A stretch of DNA of 64,000 bases, taken from HRBIN30 sp964534275 (GTDB taxonomy: Bacteria; Desulfobacterota; Binatia; HRBIN30). The stretch spans positions 1-64,000 of the forward strand of contig CAZHQG010000010.1 in the NCBI GenBank assembly GCA_964534275.1. Reading direction: 5' to 3'. Both the position numbers and the translations under genes were made by a program. Under the pieces are notes generated by a model. That model did no database searches and was not told where the DNA came from. It worked only from the letters and a program-made list of their open reading frames with translations. This document shows, in pieces, positions 45,763 through 53,281 of this stretch (positions are counted from its first letter, which is position 1; every line of letters starts with the position of its first letter).

Positions 45763-45826
45763 GGTTTATAGGATGCGGTTGATAGGGTCTGGTTTATATG
45801 GTTCGGTTTATACCTCTAGGTCAGTA
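45763..45826 (+). promoter_or_regulatory. Phased array of GGTTTATA direct repeats upstream of mvaD
   Basis: GGTTTATA occurs at 45763, 45791 and 45805, and GGTTGATA at 45777: four copies exactly 14 bp apart. A weaker copy, GGTCAGTA, is in phase at 45819. The six-base spacers are all different (GGATGC, GGGTCT, TGGTTC, CCTCTA), so only the 8-mer is held. The array ends 60 bases before mvaD. It looks like a multi-site operator for the operon. A short microsatellite-like origin is possible. Confidence 0.55.
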
Positions 45827-45885
45827 ACTCCCTGCGGGACAAGGCCCCGATCGGTGCTTCATTGCGCGTACCGTCGGAGCAAGGA

Positions 45886-46908
45886 ATGACGATGGCAGAG
45901 CGGAAACCGATAGCCCCCGGAAACCGCCTCGTGTGTGCCGAAGCACATCCGAACGTCGCCTTGGTGAAATATTGGGGAAAGCGTGACCGCCGGCTGAATC
46001 TGCCTTCCGTGGGCAGCATATCGCTTACACTCGACACGCTCTGTACCCGTGTCTCGGTACGTTCCGCGAATCGCGAAGCCGATGAGTTTTCCACGAACGG
46101 TAAGGTTGCCCCGCCTGGTGCTTTCGAGCAGCTCCAGGAGTACCTGCAGTTCGTCCGCACACTAGCGGGTCGAAGCGAGCCGCTCGTCATCGAAACCCAC
46201 AGCAACTTCCCGGTCGCCGCCGGTTTAGCGTCGTCTGCCTCGATGTTTGCCGCGTTGGCCGTCGCTCTGAACGAGTTTTACGGCTTGGCACTCGCGCCTC
46301 GCGAGCTCACGGCCCTGGCTCGAAGAGGTTCAGGGTCAGCAGCTCGGTCCATCTTTGGAGGATTTGTCGAGTGGCACCGCGGCACGGCATCGGATGGCAG
46401 CGACTCCGTGGCAGAACCACTCGCTCCTGCCGAGGCTTGGCCACTAGGAGTCGTCGTGGCCATTACCGACGTCCAGCCCAAATCGGTGTCCTCTCGCAAC
46501 GGGATGGAGCATGCAGCGACGTCGCCCTTTTTCCCCCTTTGGGTTTCAGGACAAGAAGCCGACCTTGCTTCCGCGCGTGCCGCAATCGCCAACCGCGACC
46601 TCGAGGCTTTGGGACACATCGCCGAGCGGAATTGCCTAAAAATGCACGCCGTTGCCTGGACCAGCACGCCGCCGCTGCTGTACTGGCGCCCCGCGACACT
46701 AGCGGCCATCGAGACGGTTCGCGCACTGCGCTCCGCTGGTGTCCCCGCATATTTCACCATCGATGCTGGCCCTCAGGTGAAAGTCCTCTGTCCTTTGGAA
46801 CACCGCGAACGTGTCGCCGCTGCACTGCAAGAAACGCCCGGCATCGTCCAGGTACTCCTTTCCCGACCGGGTTCCGGGGCCCGCCTGCTTTCGGAGGCTG
46901 GGACATGA
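45886..46908 (+). CDS. mvaD: Diphosphomevalonate decarboxylase
   Basis: This 340-residue GHMP-family enzyme makes isopentenyl diphosphate from mevalonate diphosphate and ATP. The N-terminal PNVALVKYWGKRDRRLNLPS, the phosphate loop SNFPVAAGLASSASMFAALA and IFGGFVEWHRG are typical. GGAG sits before the ATG at 45886; the ATG two codons later is equally possible. Its TGA overlaps the ATG of the next gene. It leads the ten-gene mevalonate-to-hopanoid operon. The phased GGTTTATA array lies just upstream and may control it. Confidence 0.95.
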   Translation: MTMAERKPIAPGNRLVCAEAHPNVALVKYWGKRDRRLNLPSVGSISLTLDTLCTRVSVRSANREADEFSTNGKVAPPGAFEQLQEYLQFVRTLAGRSEPLVIETHSNFPVAAGLASSASMFAALAVALNEFYGLALAPRELTALARRGSGSAARSIFGGFVEWHRGTASDGSDSVAEPLAPAEAWPLGVVVAITDVQPKSVSSRNGMEHAATSPFFPLWVSGQEADLASARAAIANRDLEALGHIAERNCLKMHAVAWTSTPPLLYWRPATLAAIETVRALRSAGVPAYFTIDAGPQVKVLCPLEHRERVAAALQETPGIVQVLLSRPGSGARLLSEAGT

Positions 46909-47927
46909 CCAGCCAATATTGCGCAGAAGCACCGGGCAAACTCTTCCTCCTCGGAGAGTACGCTGTGCTCGACGGTTCTCCCGCGATCGTCGCCGCAGTC
47001 GAGCCAAAGGTGCGGGTTGTCGCAGGATACAAAGGCACCCGTCAGAAACTGTCCATCGCAATACCCAGTTCTGGGGTTCACTTCACCGCGGACGTCCGGT
47101 CGCTGCCGCCCACCGGCCCCGGCCCCGTCGCGTTTGTGCTTGCGTGTTGCGCAAGCTGCCCAGAGGAAGAACGCCGCACCGTTCTGCCGGGACTCAACCT
47201 CGTCATCGAGTTCCCCCGAACCCAAGGGGTCCATGCAAAGCTAGGGCTTGGGGGCAGTGCAGCTTTGGTAGCCTCGGTCAGTGCTCTCCTCTTCGAGCTT
47301 GCTCATGGGCGTGGTCGCGCACAACAGCACAAGACGGAAGTGTTCCACCGCGCCCTCGCGGCGCACCGAGCTGCGCAGCAGGGGCGCGGCAGCGGGGCGG
47401 ACGTGGCTGCGAGTGTGTTCGGCGGCCTGATCTTGTTTGAGACCTCCAACGGGTCGGCCCCTCGCGTGGAACCGTTGCCGTGGCCCGAAAACCTTGCGCT
47501 CGCCACGTCGTGGAGTGGCCAGCCAGCTTCCACTGCCGAACTCATCGGAACTTACTACAACAGTGTGCGCGATCACGCAGCTCTGCATCGCCAATTCCTG
47601 CGCAGTTCCGCGCTCGCCGTCGAAACATTCGCAACGGCAATCCGCTCCTGCAGCGATGCCGAGTCGGCCTGGCGTGCGGCCGCACCGGTGCTTCTCGAGT
47701 TCGCCCCAAAGCTCCGGCTTCCTTATCTCACCCCGGCACTCGCACGCATCCTCGCCCTCGCCCAGTCACAGAACATCGTCGCAAAACCGTCTGGCGCCGG
47801 CGGTGGCGACTCGGCCGTCGCCCTCTGCCGCCCGGACCAGAAAGCTGCCTTGATCGAACTTTGGGAACGCAGCGGCTTTCCGTGTCCGGCGGTGTCGCCG
47901 GCAAAGGAAGGAGTTGTCTGTGGGTAA
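46905..47927 (+). CDS. Phosphomevalonate kinase
   Basis: This 340-residue GHMP kinase phosphorylates 5-phosphomevalonate to the diphosphate. The N-terminus APGKLFLLGEYAVLDGSPAI, the loop LGLGGSAALVASVSA, QGRGSGADVAASVFGGLILF and the C-terminal KPSGAGGGDSAVAL are the GHMP motifs. The sugar-kinase-like features point to phosphomevalonate rather than mevalonate kinase, and the mevalonate kinase is a separate gene at 50326. Its ATG overlaps the stop of mvaD (ATGA), so the two are coupled. Naming as mvaK2 or ERG8 depends on family; the function is clear from context. Confidence 0.92.
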   Translation: MTSQYCAEAPGKLFLLGEYAVLDGSPAIVAAVEPKVRVVAGYKGTRQKLSIAIPSSGVHFTADVRSLPPTGPGPVAFVLACCASCPEEERRTVLPGLNLVIEFPRTQGVHAKLGLGGSAALVASVSALLFELAHGRGRAQQHKTEVFHRALAAHRAAQQGRGSGADVAASVFGGLILFETSNGSAPRVEPLPWPENLALATSWSGQPASTAELIGTYYNSVRDHAALHRQFLRSSALAVETFATAIRSCSDAESAWRAAAPVLLEFAPKLRLPYLTPALARILALAQSQNIVAKPSGAGGGDSAVALCRPDQKAALIELWERSGFPCPAVSPAKEGVVCG

Positions 47928-49014
47928 GCCACGCACGCACGTCTCCCCAACCGAACAAATCGCAGAGCGCAAGCGGTCGCACCTGGACTTGTGTGCGAAC
48001 GCAGCCGTGGAACACCCAGAGAAGACAACCTTGTTTGAAGAAGTGGACTTCATCCACAACGCCTTGCCCGAGTTGGCTTTGGACGAAATCGATCTTTCCA
48101 CCGAGTTCCTCGGCAAACGGCTTGCGGCACCATTTCTGATTACGGGCATGACGGGCGGCACTGCGGACGCTTTCGCGATCAATCGCGATTTGGCTGCTCT
48201 CGCAGAACGCTGCCAAATTGCTTTCGGACTTGGAAGCCAGCGCGCGATGCAGCGCGACCCGAGTCTGGCATGGACGTACCAAGTCCGTGAGTTTGCACCC
48301 ACAACGGTCGTTCTCGCGAACATCGGCCTCACGCAGGCGGCAACGCAGCCCACGGAAGCACTGCGCGAGCTGTTGCAGCTCGTTGGCGCCGATGCGTTGT
48401 GCATTCACCTAAACCCGGCCCAGGAATTGATTCAACCGGAGGGCGACCGCGATTTCCGCAACGGTTACTCCGCGATCGAACGGGTGGTCCGCGAACTTGG
48501 CGCACCGGTGATCGTCAAGGAAACTGGCTGCGGCATTTCGACGGCCGTGGCCGCGAGGCTTCACGCCCTCGGCGTCGAGTACATCGACTTTTCAGGCGCT
48601 GGCGGGACTTCTTGGGTACGGGTGGAAAGCCTGCGCACTCAAGGCCGCGCCCACCGTCTGGGAGAGCTGTTTGCCTCTTGGGGCATCCCCACAGCTGCAG
48701 CCCTCGCAGCCGCACGACATTTGCCGCTCAAGCGCATCGCAAGCGGAGGACTCCGGAACGGACTCGACGCGGCCAAAGCCATCGCACTCGGCGCGGATCT
48801 GTGTGGCATGGCGCTGCCTGTGTTCCGCGCGTACCAGCAAGGCGGTCGCGAGGGGGCGGTTTCGTTCCTGCAGCAATGTACCGACGCCCTGCGCACGGCC
48901 ATGCTGCTCACCGGTTCGGCATCGTTACGCGACTTGCAATCCCAGCCTGTCGTATTGGGGCCGCGACTCCAAACGTGGCTGAACACGTTGAACCAACTGC
49001 AGGGGAGGAAGTGA
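47920..49014 (+). CDS. fni: Isopentenyl-diphosphate delta-isomerase, type 2
   Basis: This 364-residue FMN- and NADPH-dependent isomerase turns isopentenyl into dimethylallyl diphosphate. The FMN-oxidoreductase barrel shows FLITGMTGGTADAFAINRDL, FGLGSQRAM, HLNPAQELIQPEGDRDF, VKETGCGISTAVA and SGGLRNGLDAAKAIALGAD. I chose the GTG at 47920 because GGAAGGAG is six bases before it, whereas the TTG two codons earlier would touch that site. It overlaps phosphomevalonate kinase by 8 bases. Length is normal. Confidence 0.95.
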   Translation: MGKPRTHVSPTEQIAERKRSHLDLCANAAVEHPEKTTLFEEVDFIHNALPELALDEIDLSTEFLGKRLAAPFLITGMTGGTADAFAINRDLAALAERCQIAFGLGSQRAMQRDPSLAWTYQVREFAPTTVVLANIGLTQAATQPTEALRELLQLVGADALCIHLNPAQELIQPEGDRDFRNGYSAIERVVRELGAPVIVKETGCGISTAVAARLHALGVEYIDFSGAGGTSWVRVESLRTQGRAHRLGELFASWGIPTAAALAAARHLPLKRIASGGLRNGLDAAKAIALGADLCGMALPVFRAYQQGGREGAVSFLQQCTDALRTAMLLTGSASLRDLQSQPVVLGPRLQTWLNTLNQLQGRK

Positions 49015-49018
49015 CGCC

Positions 49019-50314
49019 ATGGAACCAAGAAACACAAACTCGCGCATCGAAGGATTTTACAAGCTGCCGCGAAAAGAACGGCTGGTCACCTTAGCCCGCA
49101 TGGGTGGCCTGGAGGAAAACGAGGTGGCAGAACTGCTCAACCCCACGCCGCTACCGTTCGAAGTCGCTGAGCACATGATCGAGAACGCCATCGGAGTGCT
49201 CGGCTTGCCACTCGGGGTAGGGCTGAACTTTCTCATCAACGGCCGCGAGCGGCTCGTTCCGATGGCAATCGAGGAACCTTCTGTCGTAGCCGCCGCTAGC
49301 TTCGCCGCTCGGCTGGTCCGCGAAGCTGGCGGATTTTTTGCGGAAGCGGATCCTTCGCTGATGATCGGTCAAGTGCAGCTCCTGGGTATCCAAGACCTCA
49401 CCGCTGCATGCGAACGACTGCAAGCTGCCACGGGGCGCATTTTGGCGCTGGCCAACTCGGTCCATCCGAACATGCTCAAACGCGGCGGAGGCGCGCGCAA
49501 GCTCGAGTTTCGCCCCTTGCCCGACACGCCCTGCGGGCCCATGCTCGTGGTGCACATTCTCGTGGACGTAGGCGATGCCATGGGGGCCAATGCCATCAAC
49601 AGCATCGCCGAAACCGTGGCCCCTTTGCTGGAGGAAATCAGTGGCGGCGAAGCGCGCTTGCGGATTCTTTCCAACCTCGCCGACCAGCGCCTTGCCCGCG
49701 CCACGGCGCGCATCCCCTTTCATATCCTCGAGACCGAAAAATTCTCCGGCGAGCAGGTTGCTCGCCGAATCGAAGAAGCTTGGGCGTTCGCCTACGCCGA
49801 CCCCTATCGTGCTGCGACTCATAACAAAGGTATCATGAATGGAATCGACGCGGTTGCCCTTGCCACAGGGCAAGACTGGCGCGGGATCGAAGCAGGCGCC
49901 CACGCCTACGCAGCGCGCGACGGGCAGTATCGGCCGCTGAGCGAGTGGCGGGTCCACAACGGCGCGCTCGTGGGCACCATCGAGTTACCGCTCGCGGTGG
50001 GCACGGTGGGCGGCAACCTGGAATGCAACCCGCGAGCGAATTTCGGCCTCCGGCTCTTGCGCGCACGATCTGCACGCGACCTTGCAGCCGTCATGGCTGC
50101 GGTCGGCCTTGCCCAAAACCTGGCCGCTGTCCGCGCTCTCGCCACCGACGGGATCCAACGCGGGCACATGGCTCTGCACGCTCGGGGGCTGGCTGTGGCG
50201 GCTGGGGCATCTGATGACATCGTCGATCAAGTGGTCGAGGAACTCATCGCCAGCGGCGAGATCAAACTGAGCAAGGCCCGAGAAATTGTTGCCGCGCGCA
50301 AGCGTGCCGCATGA
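49019..50314 (+). CDS. mvaA: Hydroxymethylglutaryl-CoA reductase, class II
   Basis: This 431-residue enzyme reduces HMG-CoA to mevalonate, or runs in reverse in mevalonate catabolism. Motifs are PMAIEEPSVVAAASFAARL (catalytic Glu), DVGDAMGANAINSIAE, ATHNKGIMNGIDAVALATGQ (catalytic Lys) and a C-terminal QRGHMALHARGLAVAAGA with the catalytic His. It has no membrane domain. The family form is class II, often called degradative because of Pseudomonas mevalonii. In this operon it must be biosynthetic. It lies four bases after fni. The NADH/NADPH preference cannot be told. Confidence 0.95.
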   Translation: MEPRNTNSRIEGFYKLPRKERLVTLARMGGLEENEVAELLNPTPLPFEVAEHMIENAIGVLGLPLGVGLNFLINGRERLVPMAIEEPSVVAAASFAARLVREAGGFFAEADPSLMIGQVQLLGIQDLTAACERLQAATGRILALANSVHPNMLKRGGGARKLEFRPLPDTPCGPMLVVHILVDVGDAMGANAINSIAETVAPLLEEISGGEARLRILSNLADQRLARATARIPFHILETEKFSGEQVARRIEEAWAFAYADPYRAATHNKGIMNGIDAVALATGQDWRGIEAGAHAYAARDGQYRPLSEWRVHNGALVGTIELPLAVGTVGGNLECNPRANFGLRLLRARSARDLAAVMAAVGLAQNLAAVRALATDGIQRGHMALHARGLAVAAGASDDIVDQVVEELIASGEIKLSKAREIVAARKRAA

Positions 50315-50325
50315 GGGAGTGCAGC

Positions 50326-51306
50326 GTGGCAGAGTCTCGCCGAGGCCGGGGGACTGCTTCCGGCAAAGTGATTTTGCTCGGAGAGCACGCGGTCGTGTAC
50401 GGGTTTCCCGCGATCGCGCTGCCGATCCCACGTCAGGTAACGGTCGAGCTCTCCTTCCGTTCCGAACCCTCCGGGTGTGTCGGGTACGGCACACCGCCAG
50501 CTCCTCCTGAAGCTGCCACCATCACACTACCCGACCTCCTGCTCCACGCGGGCACTCGCCTCGGTGTCGACCCGTGCGACCTCGAAGCCTCTGTCGCCTC
50601 CGACATTCCGCCTGGCATGGGCCTCGGAAGTTCCGCTGCACTCAGCGTCGCACTGCTGCGAGCGCTGGCTGATCTCACCGGCGTGCACCTTGGTCTCGCC
50701 AACCTCAACGCGCACGCCTACGCCCTCGAGTGTCTTTTCCATGGCGAACCCTCGGGCGTGGACAATACGACCGTCACTTACGGCACACTGTTGCGGTTCG
50801 TGCGGGGCGCCTCTCCGGAGCCACTCGAGGCAGCCGCTCCCCTGCATCTTGCCGTGGTGCTCGGAAAGCAACCCCGTCGCACACGCGCAGTCGTGGCGCG
50901 CTTGAACGCACAGCGCCAGGCAACGCCCGCGGCGGTGGACCGTGCGTTTGCCGCGATCGGCGAGCTCGCGAACCATGCTGTAGAAGCGCTCCGTTCTGGC
51001 GATCATGCCCTGCTCGGCGCCTGCATGAACGAAAATCACGAACTCTTGGGCGCACTGGGCGTGTCGACCGACGAGCTTGATGCGCTCGTGGCCGAAGCTC
51101 GGCGCGCAGGCGCATGGGGCGCAAAACTCACTGGGGGCGGCCGCGGGGGGGCCATCGTGTGCCTGTGCCCGACGAACCGACCTCAACTCCTACAACACTT
51201 TGAACGGAAGGGCGTGCAAGCGTTTGCTGTCGACTGGACCCCTTCTTCAAGAGGTGCGTATGAACGACATGTTGCAGAACTCCCCACTCCCGACCGCAAC
51301 GCTTGA
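50326..51306 (+). CDS. mvk: Mevalonate kinase
   Basis: This 326-residue GHMP kinase phosphorylates mevalonate at O-5. The N-terminus SGKVILLGEHAVVYGFPAIA is diagnostic, as are IPPGMGLGSSAALSVALLRA, HGEPSGVDNTTVTYG and the C-terminal AWGAKLTGGGRGGAIVCL. I start at the GTG with GAGGGAG before it; the ATG at 50311 overlapping the mvaA stop (ATGA) would add five residues and is also possible. The end overlaps the start of the cyclase gene by 47 bases. Confidence 0.95.
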   Translation: MAESRRGRGTASGKVILLGEHAVVYGFPAIALPIPRQVTVELSFRSEPSGCVGYGTPPAPPEAATITLPDLLLHAGTRLGVDPCDLEASVASDIPPGMGLGSSAALSVALLRALADLTGVHLGLANLNAHAYALECLFHGEPSGVDNTTVTYGTLLRFVRGASPEPLEAAAPLHLAVVLGKQPRRTRAVVARLNAQRQATPAAVDRAFAAIGELANHAVEALRSGDHALLGACMNENHELLGALGVSTDELDALVAEARRAGAWGAKLTGGGRGGAIVCLCPTNRPQLLQHFERKGVQAFAVDWTPSSRGAYERHVAELPTPDRNA

Positions 51307-53266
51307 GGAATCTTCGGCGGGTTGGGAGACCAAGCTCGACGAAGCGATCCGGCGGACCCAAGCATTCCTCCTGCGCCGCCAACAGGCCGACGGTTACTGG
51401 CACTTTCCGCTGGAAGCCAACGTCACCATGGATGCGGAATATATCTTCTTCAACCGTTTCATGGGTCGTGACGCGAGACGTCAAGAGGTGCGGGTCGTCG
51501 ACCATATGTTTTCGACCCAAGCGTCGGACGGTTCGTGGTCGCTCTACCCCGGCGCCCCCGGTCATGTCAGCCTTACAATCGAAGCGTACTTCGCCCTGAA
51601 ACTCGCCGGCATTTCTCCGCAAGAGGAGCGCTTGCAGCAGGCTGCACGCTTCATTCGCGCCCATGGAGGTCTGGCAAAGGCAGGTGTGTTCACACGCTGC
51701 TTTCTCGCCTACTTCGGACAGTTTCCGTGGTACGGGCTGCCGGCGATGCCGGTCGAGCTCATTCTCCTGCCCCCGTGGTTTCCGATCAACATTTACGCGT
51801 TTTCGAGCTGGGCACGGGAAACCGTCGTGCCGTTGACAATTCTCATGGCCTTGAAACCTCAGGTTCCGCTGGCTCCAGGCGAGGGAGTCGACGAGTTGTG
51901 GCTCTCTCCGCCTACGCCCCAGGCGCTTGCCTTTCCCGGCAGTCGCGAGTGGATCAGCTGGAAGAACTTTTTCCTCGCCGTCGATTCCACCTTGAAGTTT
52001 CTTAGCCGCACGATCCCGTGGGCGCCTTTGCGACAGCGCGCGCTCCGGCGAGCAGAGCAGTGGATCTTGGAGCGCCAAGACCGCAACGGTGGCTGGGGCG
52101 GCATCCAACCACCCATGCTGAACTGCGTGATGGCGCTCAAAACCCTCGGTTATCCCGATGACCATCCGGTGATTCGCAAAGGCATTCAGGCAATCGACGA
52201 CTTCCTCATTGCCGACGGCGACTCTTTGATGATGCAGCCCTGCGTCTCTCCCACGTGGGATACCGCGCTCGGCGCAAAAGCCCTGCTCGACTCTGGCCTC
52301 AGCCCCGATCACCCTGCGCTGGCACGCGCTGCGGAGTGGCTCATTCGCAATCAGATCTTCAAACCTGGCGACTGGAGCGTGTACAACCCGGATTTAGATC
52401 CCGGTGGCTGGGCGTTCGAATTTGCCAACGACTGGTATCCCGACGTGGATGACACCGCGGTCATCCTCATGCAGTTGCAACGCATCGCCATCAAGGACCG
52501 CCACGCTCGACAACGTGCCATTGCGTACGGCCTGCAGTGGGCCCTTGGCATGCAAAGCCGCAACGGCGGGTGGGCCGCCTTCGATACCAACAACGACAGC
52601 GAGTTTCTCAACCAGATCCCCTTCGCGGACATGGAGGCGATGATCGACCCGCCCACGGAAGACCTGACCGGGCGCTTACTGGAACTCATGGGGAACTACG
52701 GGTTCGACTTGCAAAGCTCCCGTGCACGCAAGGCACATCGGTTCTTGCTCCGCACCCAGCGCAGCGACGGCTCTTGGTGGGGGCGCTGGGGTGCCAACTT
52801 TATCTACGGCACGTGGTCGGTCCTCGCTGGCCTGCGGGCCATTCATGACGACTTGCACGCCCCGCACATCCGCCGCGCCGTTGCCTGGCTCAAGCAACAC
52901 CAAAACTCAGACGGTGGTTGGGGAGAAACCCTCGCCTCTTACGACAACGAGGCACTCGCGGGACGAGGAGAATCCACTCCCTCGCAAACGGCTTGGGCAA
53001 TCCTCGGCTTGCTTGCCGGAGAAGACGGGGTGAGTCGCGAGGTTCTGCGCGGAGTCGAGTATCTCGTGCGGACACAAAACCCCGACGGCAGTTGGGACGA
53101 GCGATTGTGGACCGGCACCGGTTTCCCTCGGCACTTTTACCTTCGTTACGATGGCTACCGCATTTACTTCCCCCTGATGGCGCTGGGGCAAGTCCGCCAG
53201 CGCTTGCGGGAACTTCGCGGGGCACGCGCCCGAACTGCCGCGGAGTCGGCTGTCCACTCGCGTTAG
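51260..53266 (+). CDS. shc: Squalene-hopene cyclase
   Basis: This 668-residue membrane-bound triterpene cyclase makes hopene and hopanol from squalene. AGAGGTGCGT precedes the ATG. The acid motif is DVDDTAV near residues 394-397. Several QW repeats are visible, including QQADGYWHF, QASDGSWSLYPG, QDRNGGWGG, QSRNGGWAAFDT, QRSDGSWWGRWG and QNSDGGWGET. A WYPDVDD context and LRYDGYRIYFPLMALG near the end match bacterial cyclases. It is complete and of normal length. It overlaps mvk by 47 bases in another frame, so translation is probably coupled. Confidence 0.97.
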   Translation: MNDMLQNSPLPTATLEESSAGWETKLDEAIRRTQAFLLRRQQADGYWHFPLEANVTMDAEYIFFNRFMGRDARRQEVRVVDHMFSTQASDGSWSLYPGAPGHVSLTIEAYFALKLAGISPQEERLQQAARFIRAHGGLAKAGVFTRCFLAYFGQFPWYGLPAMPVELILLPPWFPINIYAFSSWARETVVPLTILMALKPQVPLAPGEGVDELWLSPPTPQALAFPGSREWISWKNFFLAVDSTLKFLSRTIPWAPLRQRALRRAEQWILERQDRNGGWGGIQPPMLNCVMALKTLGYPDDHPVIRKGIQAIDDFLIADGDSLMMQPCVSPTWDTALGAKALLDSGLSPDHPALARAAEWLIRNQIFKPGDWSVYNPDLDPGGWAFEFANDWYPDVDDTAVILMQLQRIAIKDRHARQRAIAYGLQWALGMQSRNGGWAAFDTNNDSEFLNQIPFADMEAMIDPPTEDLTGRLLELMGNYGFDLQSSRARKAHRFLLRTQRSDGSWWGRWGANFIYGTWSVLAGLRAIHDDLHAPHIRRAVAWLKQHQNSDGGWGETLASYDNEALAGRGESTPSQTAWAILGLLAGEDGVSREVLRGVEYLVRTQNPDGSWDERLWTGTGFPRHFYLRYDGYRIYFPLMALGQVRQRLRELRGARARTAAESAVHSR

Positions 53267-53281
53267 CAGGGAGAGCTCACC

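Larger units (their letters stand above)
44493..45885. other. Repeat-bearing desert upstream of the mevalonate-hopanoid operon
   Basis: No gene is supported across 1.4 kb. It has antisense repeat copies near 44770-44930, a near-perfect 37-bp tandem array at 45253-45360, four regularly spaced sense copies at 45410-45590 and then an AT-rich stretch with an 8-bp phased direct repeat (45763-45826) just before mvaD. I see no clear -35/-10 pair, but the promoter should be in the last 150 bases. Confidence 0.6.

Noticed and set aside
46371..46904. Upstream extension of the phosphomevalonate kinase frame
   Set aside because: It overlaps mvaD entirely in another frame and reads as Arg/His-rich text; the kinase begins naturally at the ATGA overlap.
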